Assembly (NCBI RefSeq): GCF_013359945.1
Contig: NZ_JABWCS010000218.1
Location: 248,001 to 312,000 of the forward strand
Length of the DNA stretch: 64,000 nt
Source: Paenibacillus agri
GTDB lineage: Bacteria > Bacillota > Bacilli > Paenibacillales > Paenibacillaceae
Reading direction: 5' to 3'
Of this stretch, positions 42,735 to 51,719 are shown piece after piece (the first letter of the stretch is position 1; every line of letters begins with the position of its first letter). The position numbers and the translations under genes were made by a program. Under the pieces are notes generated by a model. That model did not search any database. It saw only the letters and a list, made by a program, of their open reading frames with translations, and was not told where the DNA came from.

Positions 42735-42786
42735 AGGAAATGGCAGTGCTCAGGAAGATTTCTGAACCCGCCATTTCCTTTTTTCC
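42735..42786 (+). terminator. Intrinsic terminator, probably of the third lipoprotein transcript
   Basis: AGGAAATGGC / GCCATTTCCT stem with an inner CTCAG/TCTGA pairing, followed by TTTTTT. It is 565 bp past the stop at 42170, with no other plus-strand gene in between. Confidence 0.8.
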
Positions 42787-42913
42787 TTCTACGCGCATCT
42801 GTTTGAGCAAGTGATGCGCAAACAAAAGCCATCCGGCCTCCGGGCGCAGGTACGATTCTATTCTATTTGTAATTTCTAAGCTTCATGCACTACGTTTAAA
42901 ATAGAAACCTACT

Positions 42914-43456
42914 CTATCGCATCAACTTTTTGATACCTTCCATTGTTAAATTCGCGGAGTAACGACGATCTAAAACTTCTGGCTTCCCCAAGATAAACCA
43001 ATAGTTTACTTCATCATATCCTATGATCTCTGCCATAACTATTAAGTCCTTATGCATATTAGCTTTTTGTGAGTTTTTGGCACATTCATTATAATCAGCT
43101 ACTCCCAATGCCTCATGACTGGGGATGCTCACGATCACCCCATGTGGATAAAATACTTCGATATATCCTTCTACTTTGGTTCCAAGGGGGAGCAGCTCTT
43201 TCAGCTCAAGCCATGTCTCCAATTGATTGATATTAATGTCATTCCATACTTTTTCGAACTCTTCCTTAGGGATTCTTTTCAAATCAGGATCATCTAAAGG
43301 CAAATCCTGATCTGACAAGAAAAAATTAAACTTCTTCAGATTAGAAATCTTACTTTCTTTCCCCTCCTCGATTAATACCTGTCTGAATGCGGTTCCCTCT
43401 GCATCTACCTCAAAGTACCATGTTTGTTTAGCATAACAATCAGTTAAATAAATCAT
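42914..43456 (-). CDS. Hypothetical protein with S1/OB-like segment
   Basis: A 180-residue protein of low GC content. Residues ~88-125 (PLGTKVEGYIEVFYPHGVIV followed by SIPSHEALGVADYNEC) resemble an S1/OB-fold strand pattern; residues ~40-80 are acidic. No catalytic motif is seen and I do not recognise the family; immunity proteins of contact-dependent toxins often look like this, but no toxin is nearby. GGAG lies 8 nt before the ATG. It follows the small membrane protein gene by 33 bp on the same strand, so the two may be co-transcribed. Confidence 0.65.
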   Translation of the reverse strand: MIYLTDCYAKQTWYFEVDAEGTAFRQVLIEEGKESKISNLKKFNFFLSDQDLPLDDPDLKRIPKEEFEKVWNDININQLETWLELKELLPLGTKVEGYIEVFYPHGVIVSIPSHEALGVADYNECAKNSQKANMHKDLIVMAEIIGYDEVNYWFILGKPEVLDRRYSANLTMEGIKKLMR

Positions 43457-43489
43457 TTTCTTTACTCCATGCTCAATTACATCTCTGTA

Positions 43490-43777
43490 TTAAAAATGCC
43501 AATTGGAGAGTCCTTTTAAATAATTTAAATACTTTAGACTAGGGGCAACACTAAAAACAAACCAAAGAATATTAGGTACGAATTCCCCCGCTTTTAATGA
43601 CATCTTACAGCCTATGTATGTGAGAATTATTAGAATCGAATAGACTAGAATATATGGCTGTACTTTCCCGCTGCCCCATTCTTCTGACTTGGTATATAGC
43701 AAGGAGATCGCCAGAACGTGTATAACAACCACAACGAGAACTTGTATTATAGATATAATCTTTACTTTTCCTTTCAA
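43490..43777 (-). CDS. Small hydrophobic membrane protein, unknown function
   Basis: A 95-residue protein with two or three hydrophobic segments (IISIIQVLVVVVIHVLAISL; VQPYILVYSILIILTYIGC; a weaker one near 67-82). It starts with TTG, with GGGGGAGGGG 4 nt upstream. AT-rich like its downstream neighbour. No family recognised; the pair may have been acquired together. Confidence 0.6.
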   Translation of the reverse strand: MKGKVKIISIIQVLVVVVIHVLAISLLYTKSEEWGSGKVQPYILVYSILIILTYIGCKMSLKAGEFVPNILWFVFSVAPSLKYLNYLKGLSNWHF

Positions 43778-43895
43778 AAACCCCTCCCCCTTGTACTTAA
43801 TCTGAAAATATAGAATTGGAAAAATATCATATAAATGAAAAAATACCCTTTACGTATAATTATCGGATAATTCAGATCAAGTATTGATTCCGATA

Positions 43896-43933
43896 CGAAA
43901 AAAAGACAGCCCTTCTATAAAGAAGAACTGTCT
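43896..43933 (-). terminator. Intrinsic terminator after oleate hydratase gene
   Basis: AGACAG..CTTCT / GAAG..CTGTCT stem followed by TTTTTTT on the minus strand, ~30 bp past the stop. Confidence 0.9.
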
Positions 43934-43961
43934 CTTACACTTCTCACACGCATTTCAGATC

Positions 43962-45656
43962 TTACAACAACTTCCCAATCACAGTCCCACCCAAGATCTG
44001 ACCCAGTGTCTTATCCAGCGGCAACGGCTTGTTGCCGAGACAGGTACCGACTGCGGTCAGCAGCACACGTACGTCGTACTTACTTGGGTGCACAGGAATC
44101 ACTTCTTTTTCAAGCTTCAGTAAGCCATACACAGCCATCATGGCGGTGCGGACGGAGTATTCGACGGTGAAGACGCAGTCATCCGGCACTTCGGCGAATT
44201 GGCCGAGGAAGGCCAGATTGGTGCTGCCTTGCGGGATAACCTGCGGACGGTCGCCCATGACACGCGGCATGAACTGTGAAGTAATGTATGGCATCATGCA
44301 CGGAATGACGTTGGTCGTGTGGGACAGAATTTCTGGAATGCGATTTCCCAGTCCCATATGGTGCAGCAGTTCCTCGAACAGCTCGCGACCAGTACAGTCG
44401 GACATTTTCTTCTTAATATAGTCGCCCTCTGCATCCGGGAACAGGCCATATGCCCATAGCACCTTTACGTTGTCCGGTTGGTTAATGAAATGCGGCTGAG
44501 TTGGTGCAGTCCAAGACATCAGCCAGCTGGAATCCTTAATCGTAACCACACCGCCCATGCCCGGTTTGTCGCCAGTCCATTCCAGCAAGTGCGGGAACAA
44601 AATGTCGTCATCGGTAAGGGTGATGGTGAAGGACAGCCATTTCGTTTTGTCGATGTCGCCGCAGAAGACTTCAGGACGGCCGAAGTCTGGGGACTTCGCG
44701 GCCATTTTCTCCCATAGACTCCAGCAGCCCCGTTCGGATACTGAACGGTTGAGGATTGCTGGATGATTGAAATCGCCGAGCGTTGAATTTTCAGTCATGG
44801 AGCCGTTGGTGACCAGCACCAGATCGCTGCGCGAGACTTTGATCAGCTTCGATGCGCCGCCCACAAGTACATGAATCCCCGTTACGGTCTTCTCCCCACT
44901 GGAAAGATCCAGGTCGAGATCCACCACCTGATGACCTTTATCGAAGTTGACGCCTTTCCCTTCCAGCCATTTGATCAACGGCAGAATGAGCGAATCGTAT
45001 TGGTTGTATTCCGTGTGCAGGATCCCTTTGAGCTGGTTCATCCCGCTAATAAGGTGCATGAAACGCTCCATGTACCGCTTCACTTCAACTACGCTGTGCC
45101 AGTGCTCAAAAGCAAACATTGAACGCCAGAAGTACCAGAAATTCGTTTCCAGAAAGCCCGGGTCAAAGAATTCTTCAATCGTGGTCGCCCCCAGCCGCTC
45201 CTCGGTCAACATGGTCAGCTTGCCAAGCTGCAAAGAATCGGCAGTAGAGAGGCCCAGTGTGGAGAAATCGGCCTTCTGTCCGGCGTTCTCCACCAGACGG
45301 CAATGCGACTCTACCGGCTCGGCCAGATTGAATTCACGGAATTCGTCCAGCACACTGCGGTCGGGATTTTTCAGGGATGGAATGAAGCCATACAGCTCCA
45401 TAAAGCATTCAAAATGCTCCTCAATCTCCCGTCCGCCGCGAGCGCTGTAGCCATCCTTAGCGTTGCCTGCTCCGTCCATGGAGCCGCCATACACTGGCGA
45501 TTCCTCCAGAATGTGAATGTTCTTGCCGGGCATATGGCCGTCGCGGATCAGGAAAGCCGCTGCCGATAGCGAGCCAATCCCTCCTCCGACCAAATAAGCT
45601 TTTCGTAAAGCAATACCTTCTGGCATAACAGGGTGAATTCGTTGATAAGTTCCCAT
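43962..45656 (-). CDS. ohyA: Oleate hydratase
   Basis: A 564-residue FAD-dependent fatty acid hydratase that adds water to the cis-9 double bond of oleate and similar acids, giving 10-hydroxystearate; in Firmicutes it detoxifies host or environmental unsaturated fatty acids. Seen: dinucleotide fold AYLVGGGIGSLSAAAFLIRD, GGSMDGAGNAKDGYSARGGR, MFAFEHWHSVVEVKRYMERF, LHTEYNQYDSLILPL, NLAFLGQFAEVPDDCVFTVE. The length is that of the family. I chose the second ATG (MGTYQRIHP), 8 nt after AGGA; the first ATG is 6 bases upstream. Single-gene transcript with its own terminator. Confidence 0.95.
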   Translation of the reverse strand: MGTYQRIHPVMPEGIALRKAYLVGGGIGSLSAAAFLIRDGHMPGKNIHILEESPVYGGSMDGAGNAKDGYSARGGREIEEHFECFMELYGFIPSLKNPDRSVLDEFREFNLAEPVESHCRLVENAGQKADFSTLGLSTADSLQLGKLTMLTEERLGATTIEEFFDPGFLETNFWYFWRSMFAFEHWHSVVEVKRYMERFMHLISGMNQLKGILHTEYNQYDSLILPLIKWLEGKGVNFDKGHQVVDLDLDLSSGEKTVTGIHVLVGGASKLIKVSRSDLVLVTNGSMTENSTLGDFNHPAILNRSVSERGCWSLWEKMAAKSPDFGRPEVFCGDIDKTKWLSFTITLTDDDILFPHLLEWTGDKPGMGGVVTIKDSSWLMSWTAPTQPHFINQPDNVKVLWAYGLFPDAEGDYIKKKMSDCTGRELFEELLHHMGLGNRIPEILSHTTNVIPCMMPYITSQFMPRVMGDRPQVIPQGSTNLAFLGQFAEVPDDCVFTVEYSVRTAMMAVYGLLKLEKEVIPVHPSKYDVRVLLTAVGTCLGNKPLPLDKTLGQILGGTVIGKLL

Positions 45657-45813
45657 GTTCATCTTCCTTCCGGGTTGAAGTTGTAAGGTTACTCATGAGC
45701 TGACCTCACTATACCTCCACCGCGAAAAGAAGCCTATGGACAGCTTCCGCCATCTGTACAGAGATTACACAATCACTCTCTTTTGTGTTCATTATGAAGA
45801 GTCTATGACATAC

Positions 45814-45856
45814 AAAAGCACCTCATCCCGGGTAACGTTCCGGAAATGAGGTGCCT
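45814..45856 (-). terminator. Intrinsic terminator after the sugar/glycerophosphodiester ABC operon
   Basis: GCACCTCAT..CC / GG..ATGAGGTGC stem followed by TTTTG on the minus strand, directly downstream of the binding-protein gene's stop. Confidence 0.85.
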
Positions 45857-45863
45857 CTGCTGC

Positions 45864-47189
45864 TTATCTGGTCAGAATGGCATTTACATCCTTCGCCAAA
45901 GCATCTAAGCCTTGCTGAACATCTTTATTGTCTGTAAGAATATCACCTAAGCGGGACACTACCAGTGTCTCAACCTCATGATAAACCCCGGTCGTCGGTC
46001 TCTTTTTACTGAACTTCAGTTCATCTATCGCAACCTTATAGCCAGGGAATTCAGCCATTGTCTTTTTCATAAGATCTGTGTCCAATGAAGAGAGTCTTGT
46101 TGGCAAATATCCAGTGTTAGCTGAAGCATAAGCTGCCTGTTCTGTGTCGGACAGCCATTCCATGAATTCAAAGGTGGCCGCTTTCTCCTCTTCCGTACCT
46201 GTGTTGGACATATAGACGTTTGAACCACCTACTGGTACGCCACGGGTTCCTCCCTTGCCTTCAGGAATCATGGCTACCCCAAGCTCATATTTACTTTTGG
46301 CAGCCAGACCCAGGAAGATTTTATAGCCGCCAATACTGGAGAATGTGAGCAGGGTATCAGGATCGGACACAGCCCCGACAAAATCGTTCAACTGTGTTGG
46401 ATTAAATACTTTGATCAGGCCCTTGGACACGCCATCACGCAGAAATGAAATCAGTTCTACTGCACCCTTACTATTAATGTTCGTAGCCGTTTCCTCATCA
46501 TTCAGCATGTTCGTATTAGAGTAAGAAGACAGTAGTGCCTCCAGAATCCAAAGGTCATTATTAAGCAGGTACATCGGAGTTTTGCCTGTTGCTTTATAGG
46601 CAGTCTCCATATAAGACTCCAACTCGTCAAATGTGGCTGGACCATTTTCATTCAAGCCTACTTTTTTAGCCAAAGTCTTGTTCACATACATCACTGGCAG
46701 ACTACGCATATGCGGGAAGGCATACATATCCTTGTCTACATAAAGGTTATCGAGATCACCAATCTTGAAATCGTCCCTATTGAAATCGTTCACCTTCATA
46801 AAAGGCTCCAGATCCACGATTGTATTGCTGTCCGCAAAACCTTTGGTCTGGGATACTTCACCAATGAAAGCATTCGGAAGCGTGTTGGCAATCGCCGCTG
46901 CGTTAACTTTTTGCTGAATCTCCGAATAATCGCCTTGATACTCCGCGCTCACATGAATGTTCAGCTCAGCACCCTTGGTCTTATTAAACTGATCCACCAG
47001 GTCTTTATTAACTTGTTCCATGGCCGACGTCCAAAACTTAATTTCGACCACCTTATCGCCTTTAGTGTACTTTACAGCACTCTCGTTTGCACCGGCTTGC
47101 CCACACCCACTAAGAATTACAGTTGTTCCTACGACTGCCGTTAAGACTACTGCAAACTTCTTCTTCATGTGATTCCATTGATTAGTCAT
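45864..47189 (-). CDS. ABC transporter extracellular solute-binding lipoprotein (family 1, UgpB-like)
   Basis: A 441-residue lipoprotein of the carbohydrate-uptake-1 class. Signal peptide with lipobox VILSGC (Cys29), then EIKFWTSAMEQVNKDLVDQF and LPNAFIGEVSQTKGFADSNT; GTRGVPVGGSNVYMSNTGTE and AATFEFMEWLSDTEQAAYAS are conserved C-terminal features. GGAGG lies 5 nt before the ATG at 47189; an internal ATG seven codons later is less well placed. It is the last gene of an operon that starts with two glycerophosphodiesterases, so glycerophosphodiesters or glycerol-3-phosphate are the best guess for the ligand, though a sugar is possible. Confidence 0.88.
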   Translation of the reverse strand: MTNQWNHMKKKFAVVLTAVVGTTVILSGCGQAGANESAVKYTKGDKVVEIKFWTSAMEQVNKDLVDQFNKTKGAELNIHVSAEYQGDYSEIQQKVNAAAIANTLPNAFIGEVSQTKGFADSNTIVDLEPFMKVNDFNRDDFKIGDLDNLYVDKDMYAFPHMRSLPVMYVNKTLAKKVGLNENGPATFDELESYMETAYKATGKTPMYLLNNDLWILEALLSSYSNTNMLNDEETATNINSKGAVELISFLRDGVSKGLIKVFNPTQLNDFVGAVSDPDTLLTFSSIGGYKIFLGLAAKSKYELGVAMIPEGKGGTRGVPVGGSNVYMSNTGTEEEKAATFEFMEWLSDTEQAAYASANTGYLPTRLSSLDTDLMKKTMAEFPGYKVAIDELKFSKKRPTTGVYHEVETLVVSRLGDILTDNKDVQQGLDALAKDVNAILTR

Positions 47190-47216
47190 AGCTTCCTCCA
47201 GGTCATGTTGTTAGAT

Positions 47217-48038
47217 TTACTTCACACCACTGTAAGTGAATGCTTTGATAATGTGTTTTCTCGCAAACATAAAGACGATCAAAATTGGTAGGATTAGCAT
47301 CATGTTACCGGCCATAACGATATGCGGATTTAACCCCTCTGAATCCTGAAGCTTCTTAACCCCTAGCGGCAAAGTACGTACTGCGTCGGTAGTTGTCCAT
47401 ACCAGCGGGAAGAAGTAACTGTTCCACGTCCCGATAAACGTAAGCAGAGCGAGCGTAGATAGGGTTGGAACCGCCATCGGCAGCATAATTGTGCGAATGA
47501 TTTTCCATTCACTGGAGTTATCCAGCCTTGCAGCCTCCAGAATAGAATCGGGAACCTGCATAAAGGTCTGCCGGAGCATGAATATAGCCATCCCGCTCGC
47601 GATAAAAGGTACAATTAGGGACACATAGGTGTTCAATAGCCCCACGTTGGCAAACATCACGAACACAGGCAGGAAAATGAGCTGTCCGGGAACCATCATC
47701 GTCGCAAGCACGAGACCGAACAGTAACGACTTGCCCTTGAATTGATATCTGGCAAAAGCATACGCGGCTGGCACAACGACCAACATTTGGCCAACAAGGG
47801 TACCCAGAGTGATAATGATAGAGTTCTTCGTATAATGAAGAAAATTAATCCGGGTAAACGCATCTTTGAAATTGACCCATTGCAACTTATCTACCCAGAA
47901 CTTCGGAGGGACTGCGACTACCTCATCAAGTGTCTTGAATGCGGTCAGCAGCATCCAATAGAACGGGGCCAAAAAGATGATAATCAATAACACAGACAGC
48001 AGCAGTCTAATAGTTACTTTAGGGAGTCTCAGCCACAT
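47217..48038 (-). CDS. ABC transporter permease, MalG/UgpE type
   Basis: A 273-residue permease with six helices. The EAA loop that docks on the ATPase is ILEAARLDNSSEWKIIRTIMLPM (residues ~180-202). LAPFYWMLLTAFKTLDEVVA near the N-terminus and FGLVLATMMVPGQLIFLPVF in the middle are typical of the second permease in carbohydrate-uptake-1 systems. It pairs with the gene at 48056, 17 bp upstream. Confidence 0.9.
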   Translation of the reverse strand: MWLRLPKVTIRLLLSVLLIIIFLAPFYWMLLTAFKTLDEVVAVPPKFWVDKLQWVNFKDAFTRINFLHYTKNSIIITLGTLVGQMLVVVPAAYAFARYQFKGKSLLFGLVLATMMVPGQLIFLPVFVMFANVGLLNTYVSLIVPFIASGMAIFMLRQTFMQVPDSILEAARLDNSSEWKIIRTIMLPMAVPTLSTLALLTFIGTWNSYFFPLVWTTTDAVRTLPLGVKKLQDSEGLNPHIVMAGNMMLILPILIVFMFARKHIIKAFTYSGVK

Positions 48039-48055
48039 CTGTTTCCTTCTCCCCC

Positions 48056-48934
48056 TTATCTGTAGTGCACACGTTTATTCAATACTTTAAAGTAGAGGAT
48101 CGTGATGAGCCCGACGATCAGCATCAGTACGACAGCCATCGCAGACGCATACCCTACCCGGTAATACTCAAAGCCCTGCTTGTAAATGCTGTAGATCAGA
48201 GTATTGGTTGAATTGGACGGCCCGCCATTCGTCATGACACTGATCGTCTCAAAGGCTTGAAACGAGCCAATAATGTTCATCAGAATTAAGAAGAACAACG
48301 TAGGCGAGATCATTTTCAGCGTAATTTGAAAAAATACAGAACGCCGGCTGGCATTATCCAAAGCCGCAGCTTCGTATAAATAGGGAGGAATTGCTCCCAG
48401 TGCCGAGAGTATGATTAGGACATTGAAGCCGAGTGATTTCCATACCGAGACCAGTACGACAGAGAATAGAGCCACGTTCTTGTCTGTCAACCAGCCAACC
48501 GGATCCGCTCCAAAGAGAGAAAGGATATAGTTGAACAATCCCTTGTCCGTATTCATGAGCCACATCCAGATCAACGATACCGATACTAGTGAAATAATAT
48601 TAGGTGTAAAGCTGATCGTCTGGATAAAACGGTTAATGAACGTGTTTTTCTGCAAAAATAGCGCCATCAATAAACCTAGAATGAGAACCATGCTTACTTC
48701 CATCACCATGTACCCTATAGTGTTCATTAACGTATGGGCAAAATCACTGCTGGAGAAAAGCTCTTTGTAGTTCTTCAAGCCGATAAATTTCATAGGCCCG
48801 CGCATATTCCAGGAAAAGAAGCTCAAATATATATTGTAGCCAATCGGATAAATGTAGAATGCCACCAGAATCAGCACTGCTGGAGCGACCATCACATAAG
48901 GGAGGATTCGCAGCGTGTTATTGTCTTGCTTCAT
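48056..48934 (-). CDS. ABC transporter permease, MalF/UgpA type
   Basis: A 292-residue permease with six helices. YVMVAPAVLILVAFYIYPIG and NIYLSFFSWNMRGPMKFIGL begin the protein, and the EAA-type loop LYEAAALDNASRRSVFFQIT lies at ~190-210. It overlaps the ATPase gene's stop by 4 bp (ATGA), indicating coupled translation within the operon. Confidence 0.9.
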   Translation of the reverse strand: MKQDNNTLRILPYVMVAPAVLILVAFYIYPIGYNIYLSFFSWNMRGPMKFIGLKNYKELFSSSDFAHTLMNTIGYMVMEVSMVLILGLLMALFLQKNTFINRFIQTISFTPNIISLVSVSLIWMWLMNTDKGLFNYILSLFGADPVGWLTDKNVALFSVVLVSVWKSLGFNVLIILSALGAIPPYLYEAAALDNASRRSVFFQITLKMISPTLFFLILMNIIGSFQAFETISVMTNGGPSNSTNTLIYSIYKQGFEYYRVGYASAMAVVLMLIVGLITILYFKVLNKRVHYR

Positions 48935-49995
48935 ACTCTCTTCGCCCCGTAGATTCTCTGTTCGTTCCCGTCAAAGAAAACTAGACTGGACTCTTCCACA
49001 TATACCGTTACATGTTCAAGCGGACGTTCCTGACTGTCAAAGCATTTGATAGCAATACTAGAGTTACTGCCGAGCTCAGCCTTGTATATTATCTCGGAGC
49101 CCAAGATTTCCCGTGTAGTCAGCATGCCGTCAAAAGAAATACATTGCGATCTGCCCCCTGCTTTTTCATCCTCAATAGTGAACTTAACCTTCTCCGGTCT
49201 AAACCCTACATATTTAGCTTCCGCAGGTGCAAGAGCCTGCAGTTTGACATCATCACATTGCTCCAGCTCAAGAACGTTCATAGCAGGTGTACCGATAAAT
49301 TTACTGGTGAAAATATTTTGCGGATCATGATAAATGCCACGAGGCGTATCCTCCTGCATTATTTTTCCGCCATCCATTAACACAATTTTGGTGCCCATGC
49401 TCATGGCTTCAACCTGATCATGAGTAACATACACGAACGTTGCGCCTAGTCTTTGATGCAGCTCGATCAGTTCGGAACGCATCTGCCCTCTAAGCTTGGC
49501 ATCCAAATTGGAAAGCGGCTCGTCCATAAGGAAAATCGCCGGTTTTTTAACCATCGCTCTGGCCAGTGCCAGGCGCTGCCTCTCCCCGCCGGAGAGAAAT
49601 TCCGGCCGCTTATGCAGATGCTTGGTTAAGCCAACCGTATTGGCAATATCTTTTATCAGCTGCATCCGCTCATCCTTAGGTACCTTGTTATTCTTTAATC
49701 CATACTCGATGTTCTGTTCAACGGTCATTGTCGGGTAAAGGGCATAATTCTGGAACACCATCGCCAGATTCCGTTTGCCCGGCTCCACACCGTTCATGTT
49801 CTTGCCGCCAATGATGATTGAGCCTCCGGTGTTATTCTCCAGGCCGGCAATCATGCGCAGGGTTGTGGATTTCCCACAGCCGGAAGGACCTACCAGGACC
49901 GTAAAGCTGCCGCTTTCGATACTTAAGTTGAGGTTATCAATAATAGATTTGTCTCCGTATTTCTTCTCCACACGTTCCATTACAATACTGCTCAT
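48931..49995 (-). CDS. ABC transporter ATP-binding protein, UgpC/MsmK type
   Basis: A 354-residue ATPase. Walker A GPSGCGKST at ~37-45, signature LSGGERQR, Walker B AIFLMDEPLSNLDAKLR, and the regulatory OB-fold domain ~240-354 (VGFRPEKVKFTIEDEK) typical of MalK/UgpC/MsmK proteins. An ATPase dedicated to the operon is notable, as many Firmicutes share one MsmX for several systems. It stands 50 bp after the second GDPD gene. Confidence 0.92.
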   Translation of the reverse strand: MSSIVMERVEKKYGDKSIIDNLNLSIESGSFTVLVGPSGCGKSTTLRMIAGLENNTGGSIIIGGKNMNGVEPGKRNLAMVFQNYALYPTMTVEQNIEYGLKNNKVPKDERMQLIKDIANTVGLTKHLHKRPEFLSGGERQRLALARAMVKKPAIFLMDEPLSNLDAKLRGQMRSELIELHQRLGATFVYVTHDQVEAMSMGTKIVLMDGGKIMQEDTPRGIYHDPQNIFTSKFIGTPAMNVLELEQCDDVKLQALAPAEAKYVGFRPEKVKFTIEDEKAGGRSQCISFDGMLTTREILGSEIIYKAELGSNSSIAIKCFDSQERPLEHVTVYVEESSLVFFDGNEQRIYGAKRV

Positions 49996-50045
49996 TTCCC
50001 ATACCTCCGCCTAGCTGTCGATAGTTGTGCGGGCCGATACAATAA

Positions 50046-50798
50046 TTAAGCTAGCCCAGATGGTTTAACCAGATTGGCGCAGATATCAGGATAGTCTGTG
50101 ATAATCGCGTCCACACCTGCATCGATCATTTGTCTCATGACCGAGACCTGATTTACAGTCCAAGCATTGACTTGAACACCGGCCTGATGTGCCTGATCCA
50201 CCACATTAGCGTCCACACAGATAAACAATGGATGCAACGCATCGGCTTGGACGGTCTTGGCGTATTGCTCGCCTCTATAGAATTTGGAAAAATGCAGCAG
50301 GGCTGTTTTGATTTCCGGGCAAGCCTGCTTCAGCTCAAACATCGATTTGTGATTGAATGAGGAGAAGATCACCTGATCCACCAGATCATAGGCTTTTACC
50401 AATTCAGCTGCTGCTACGTTAAGGCCATCATATTTTTGCGATTGGACCATAATATCCTTGACCTCGATGTTCAGGTACAAACGATGTTCCTTAACTAACT
50501 CCAGCACCTGCCGCAATGTTGGAATCTCTGCAGTGGGATATTTATCTTCAAAACGGGCGTTGTAATTGTATTGCTTCAGTTCGGCCAGCGTAAAATCGGT
50601 AACATTTCCCTTGCCGTTCGAGGTTCTGTCGATGGTATCATCATGGATGACCACGATTTCCCCGTCCTTCGTAATGTGGATATCTATTTCAAAACCGTCC
50701 GCTCTCTGTTCAATGGCCAGCTTGAAGGCCTCCATCGTGTTTTCCGGAGCATATGCACTTGCTCCCCGGTGTGCCAATACTTTGAGGCTGCTCATCAT
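50046..50798 (-). CDS. Glycerophosphodiester phosphodiesterase, canonical paralogue
   Basis: A 250-residue cytosolic TIM-barrel enzyme that hydrolyses glycerophosphodiesters to glycerol-3-phosphate and an alcohol. All expected residues are present: AHRGASAYAPENTMEAF with the catalytic His-Arg, FEIDIH with the Glu-x-Asp metal pair, VVIHDDTIDRTSNG with the second catalytic His, and LNIEVKD with the next metal Glu. It overlaps the stop of the first GDPD gene by ATGA, with GGAGG upstream. The enzyme plus ABC importer suggests use of imported glycerophosphodiesters. Confidence 0.92.
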   Translation of the reverse strand: MMSSLKVLAHRGASAYAPENTMEAFKLAIEQRADGFEIDIHITKDGEIVVIHDDTIDRTSNGKGNVTDFTLAELKQYNYNARFEDKYPTAEIPTLRQVLELVKEHRLYLNIEVKDIMVQSQKYDGLNVAAAELVKAYDLVDQVIFSSFNHKSMFELKQACPEIKTALLHFSKFYRGEQYAKTVQADALHPLFICVDANVVDQAHQAGVQVNAWTVNQVSVMRQMIDAGVDAIITDYPDICANLVKPSGLA

Positions 50799-51664
50799 TC
50801 CTGGCCCTCCTGTCCTTCGTTCTTCGCCATCTTGTCATATAAACTCTCTAAAAAAGAATAGGATTTTACTTTTCCATAGCCAGCTTTGAACTTCTCTTCG
50901 TCTAGCCCATCACGGGCGGCCTTATCCAGGCTTCTAAGATCAGAACAAACATCAGGGCAATCCGTAATGGCAACATCAACCCCGGCATCGAGCATGGACT
51001 TGATATAGGGAACATCGTTAACGGTCCAAGCATGCACCTTCACGCCTGCCTCATGCATCTGATTAATGTTTTCATGACCGATATTTATAAAAAACACATG
51101 GAGCGCATCAGCATTTACTGTTTTGGCATAAGCTTCACCGCGATGCAATTCCTCAAGAAACAACAGCCCGGTTCTGATGTCCGGATAGGCTTCTTTTAAC
51201 TGGGCCATCGAGCCATGGTCAAAGGAAGAGAAACTAACTTGCTTCGTCAAACCATGTTCTGCCACCAGTCTTGCGGCTTCCAAACTGATGTCTGAAAGGT
51301 CATTATCTGAAAAAATGAAGTTCTCCTCAATGTTCAGCGCAAGGTTATTCTCTTTAACAAATTGCAGAACCTCTAAAAAAGTGGGGATCTCAGCTCGTGT
51401 ATACTCCTGCTCAAATCTGGCATTGAAGTTGAATTCCTTCAGCTCTGCAAGTGTATAATTGGCAACCTTGCCAGTACCATTGGAGGTTCTGTCGATGGTA
51501 TCATCATGGATAACAACAATCTCCCCATCCTTGGTACGATGAATAGTGATATCCAGTCCGTCGGCCTGCTGCTTAACGGCAAGCTTGAAGGCTTCCATTG
51601 TATTCTCCGGAGCATAAGCGCTTGCTCCCCGGTGTGCCCATATTTTTAGCTGCTCCATAACCAA
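50795..51664 (-). CDS. Glycerophosphodiester phosphodiesterase paralogue with altered metal-site residues
   Basis: A 289-residue paralogue of the next gene, about half identical to it. It keeps AHRGASAYAPENTMEAF and VVIHDDTIDRTSNG, but the Glu-x-Asp metal motif reads LDITIH (Asp-Ile-Thr) and the later metal block is LNIEENF with Glu replacing Lys. One metal ligand is therefore lost and another changed. It also has a charged 35-residue C-terminal tail (YGKVKSYSFLESLYDKMAKN). It may be inactive, modified in substrate, or regulatory. First gene of the operon, 296 bp downstream of the TetR gene. Confidence 0.88.
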   Translation of the reverse strand: MVMEQLKIWAHRGASAYAPENTMEAFKLAVKQQADGLDITIHRTKDGEIVVIHDDTIDRTSNGTGKVANYTLAELKEFNFNARFEQEYTRAEIPTFLEVLQFVKENNLALNIEENFIFSDNDLSDISLEAARLVAEHGLTKQVSFSSFDHGSMAQLKEAYPDIRTGLLFLEELHRGEAYAKTVNADALHVFFINIGHENINQMHEAGVKVHAWTVNDVPYIKSMLDAGVDVAITDCPDVCSDLRSLDKAARDGLDEEKFKAGYGKVKSYSFLESLYDKMAKNEGQEGQE

Positions 51665-51719
51665 CTTCCTTTTTCATTTTATTGTTGATCCAATGCAAAG
51701 GAATACGTATACGAGTGTC

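Larger units (their letters stand above)
42171..42913. other. Non-coding stretch with MITE-like copy B and a distant terminator
   Basis: No supported gene. It contains the inverted MITE-like copy (42250-42555) and a plus-strand terminator at 42735-42786. An open frame near 42490-42765 has no ribosome binding site and lies partly in the repeat. Confidence 0.65.

Noticed and set aside
42490..42765. Open frame of ~91 codons on the plus strand before the displaced terminator
   Set aside because: It begins inside repeat copy B without a ribosome binding site; the terminator is better explained as belonging to the lipoprotein transcript.
45864..51664. Maltose or generic sugar importer operon
   Set aside because: The transporter proteins alone would allow it, but two GDPD genes leading the operon point to glycerophosphodiesters; ligand left open.
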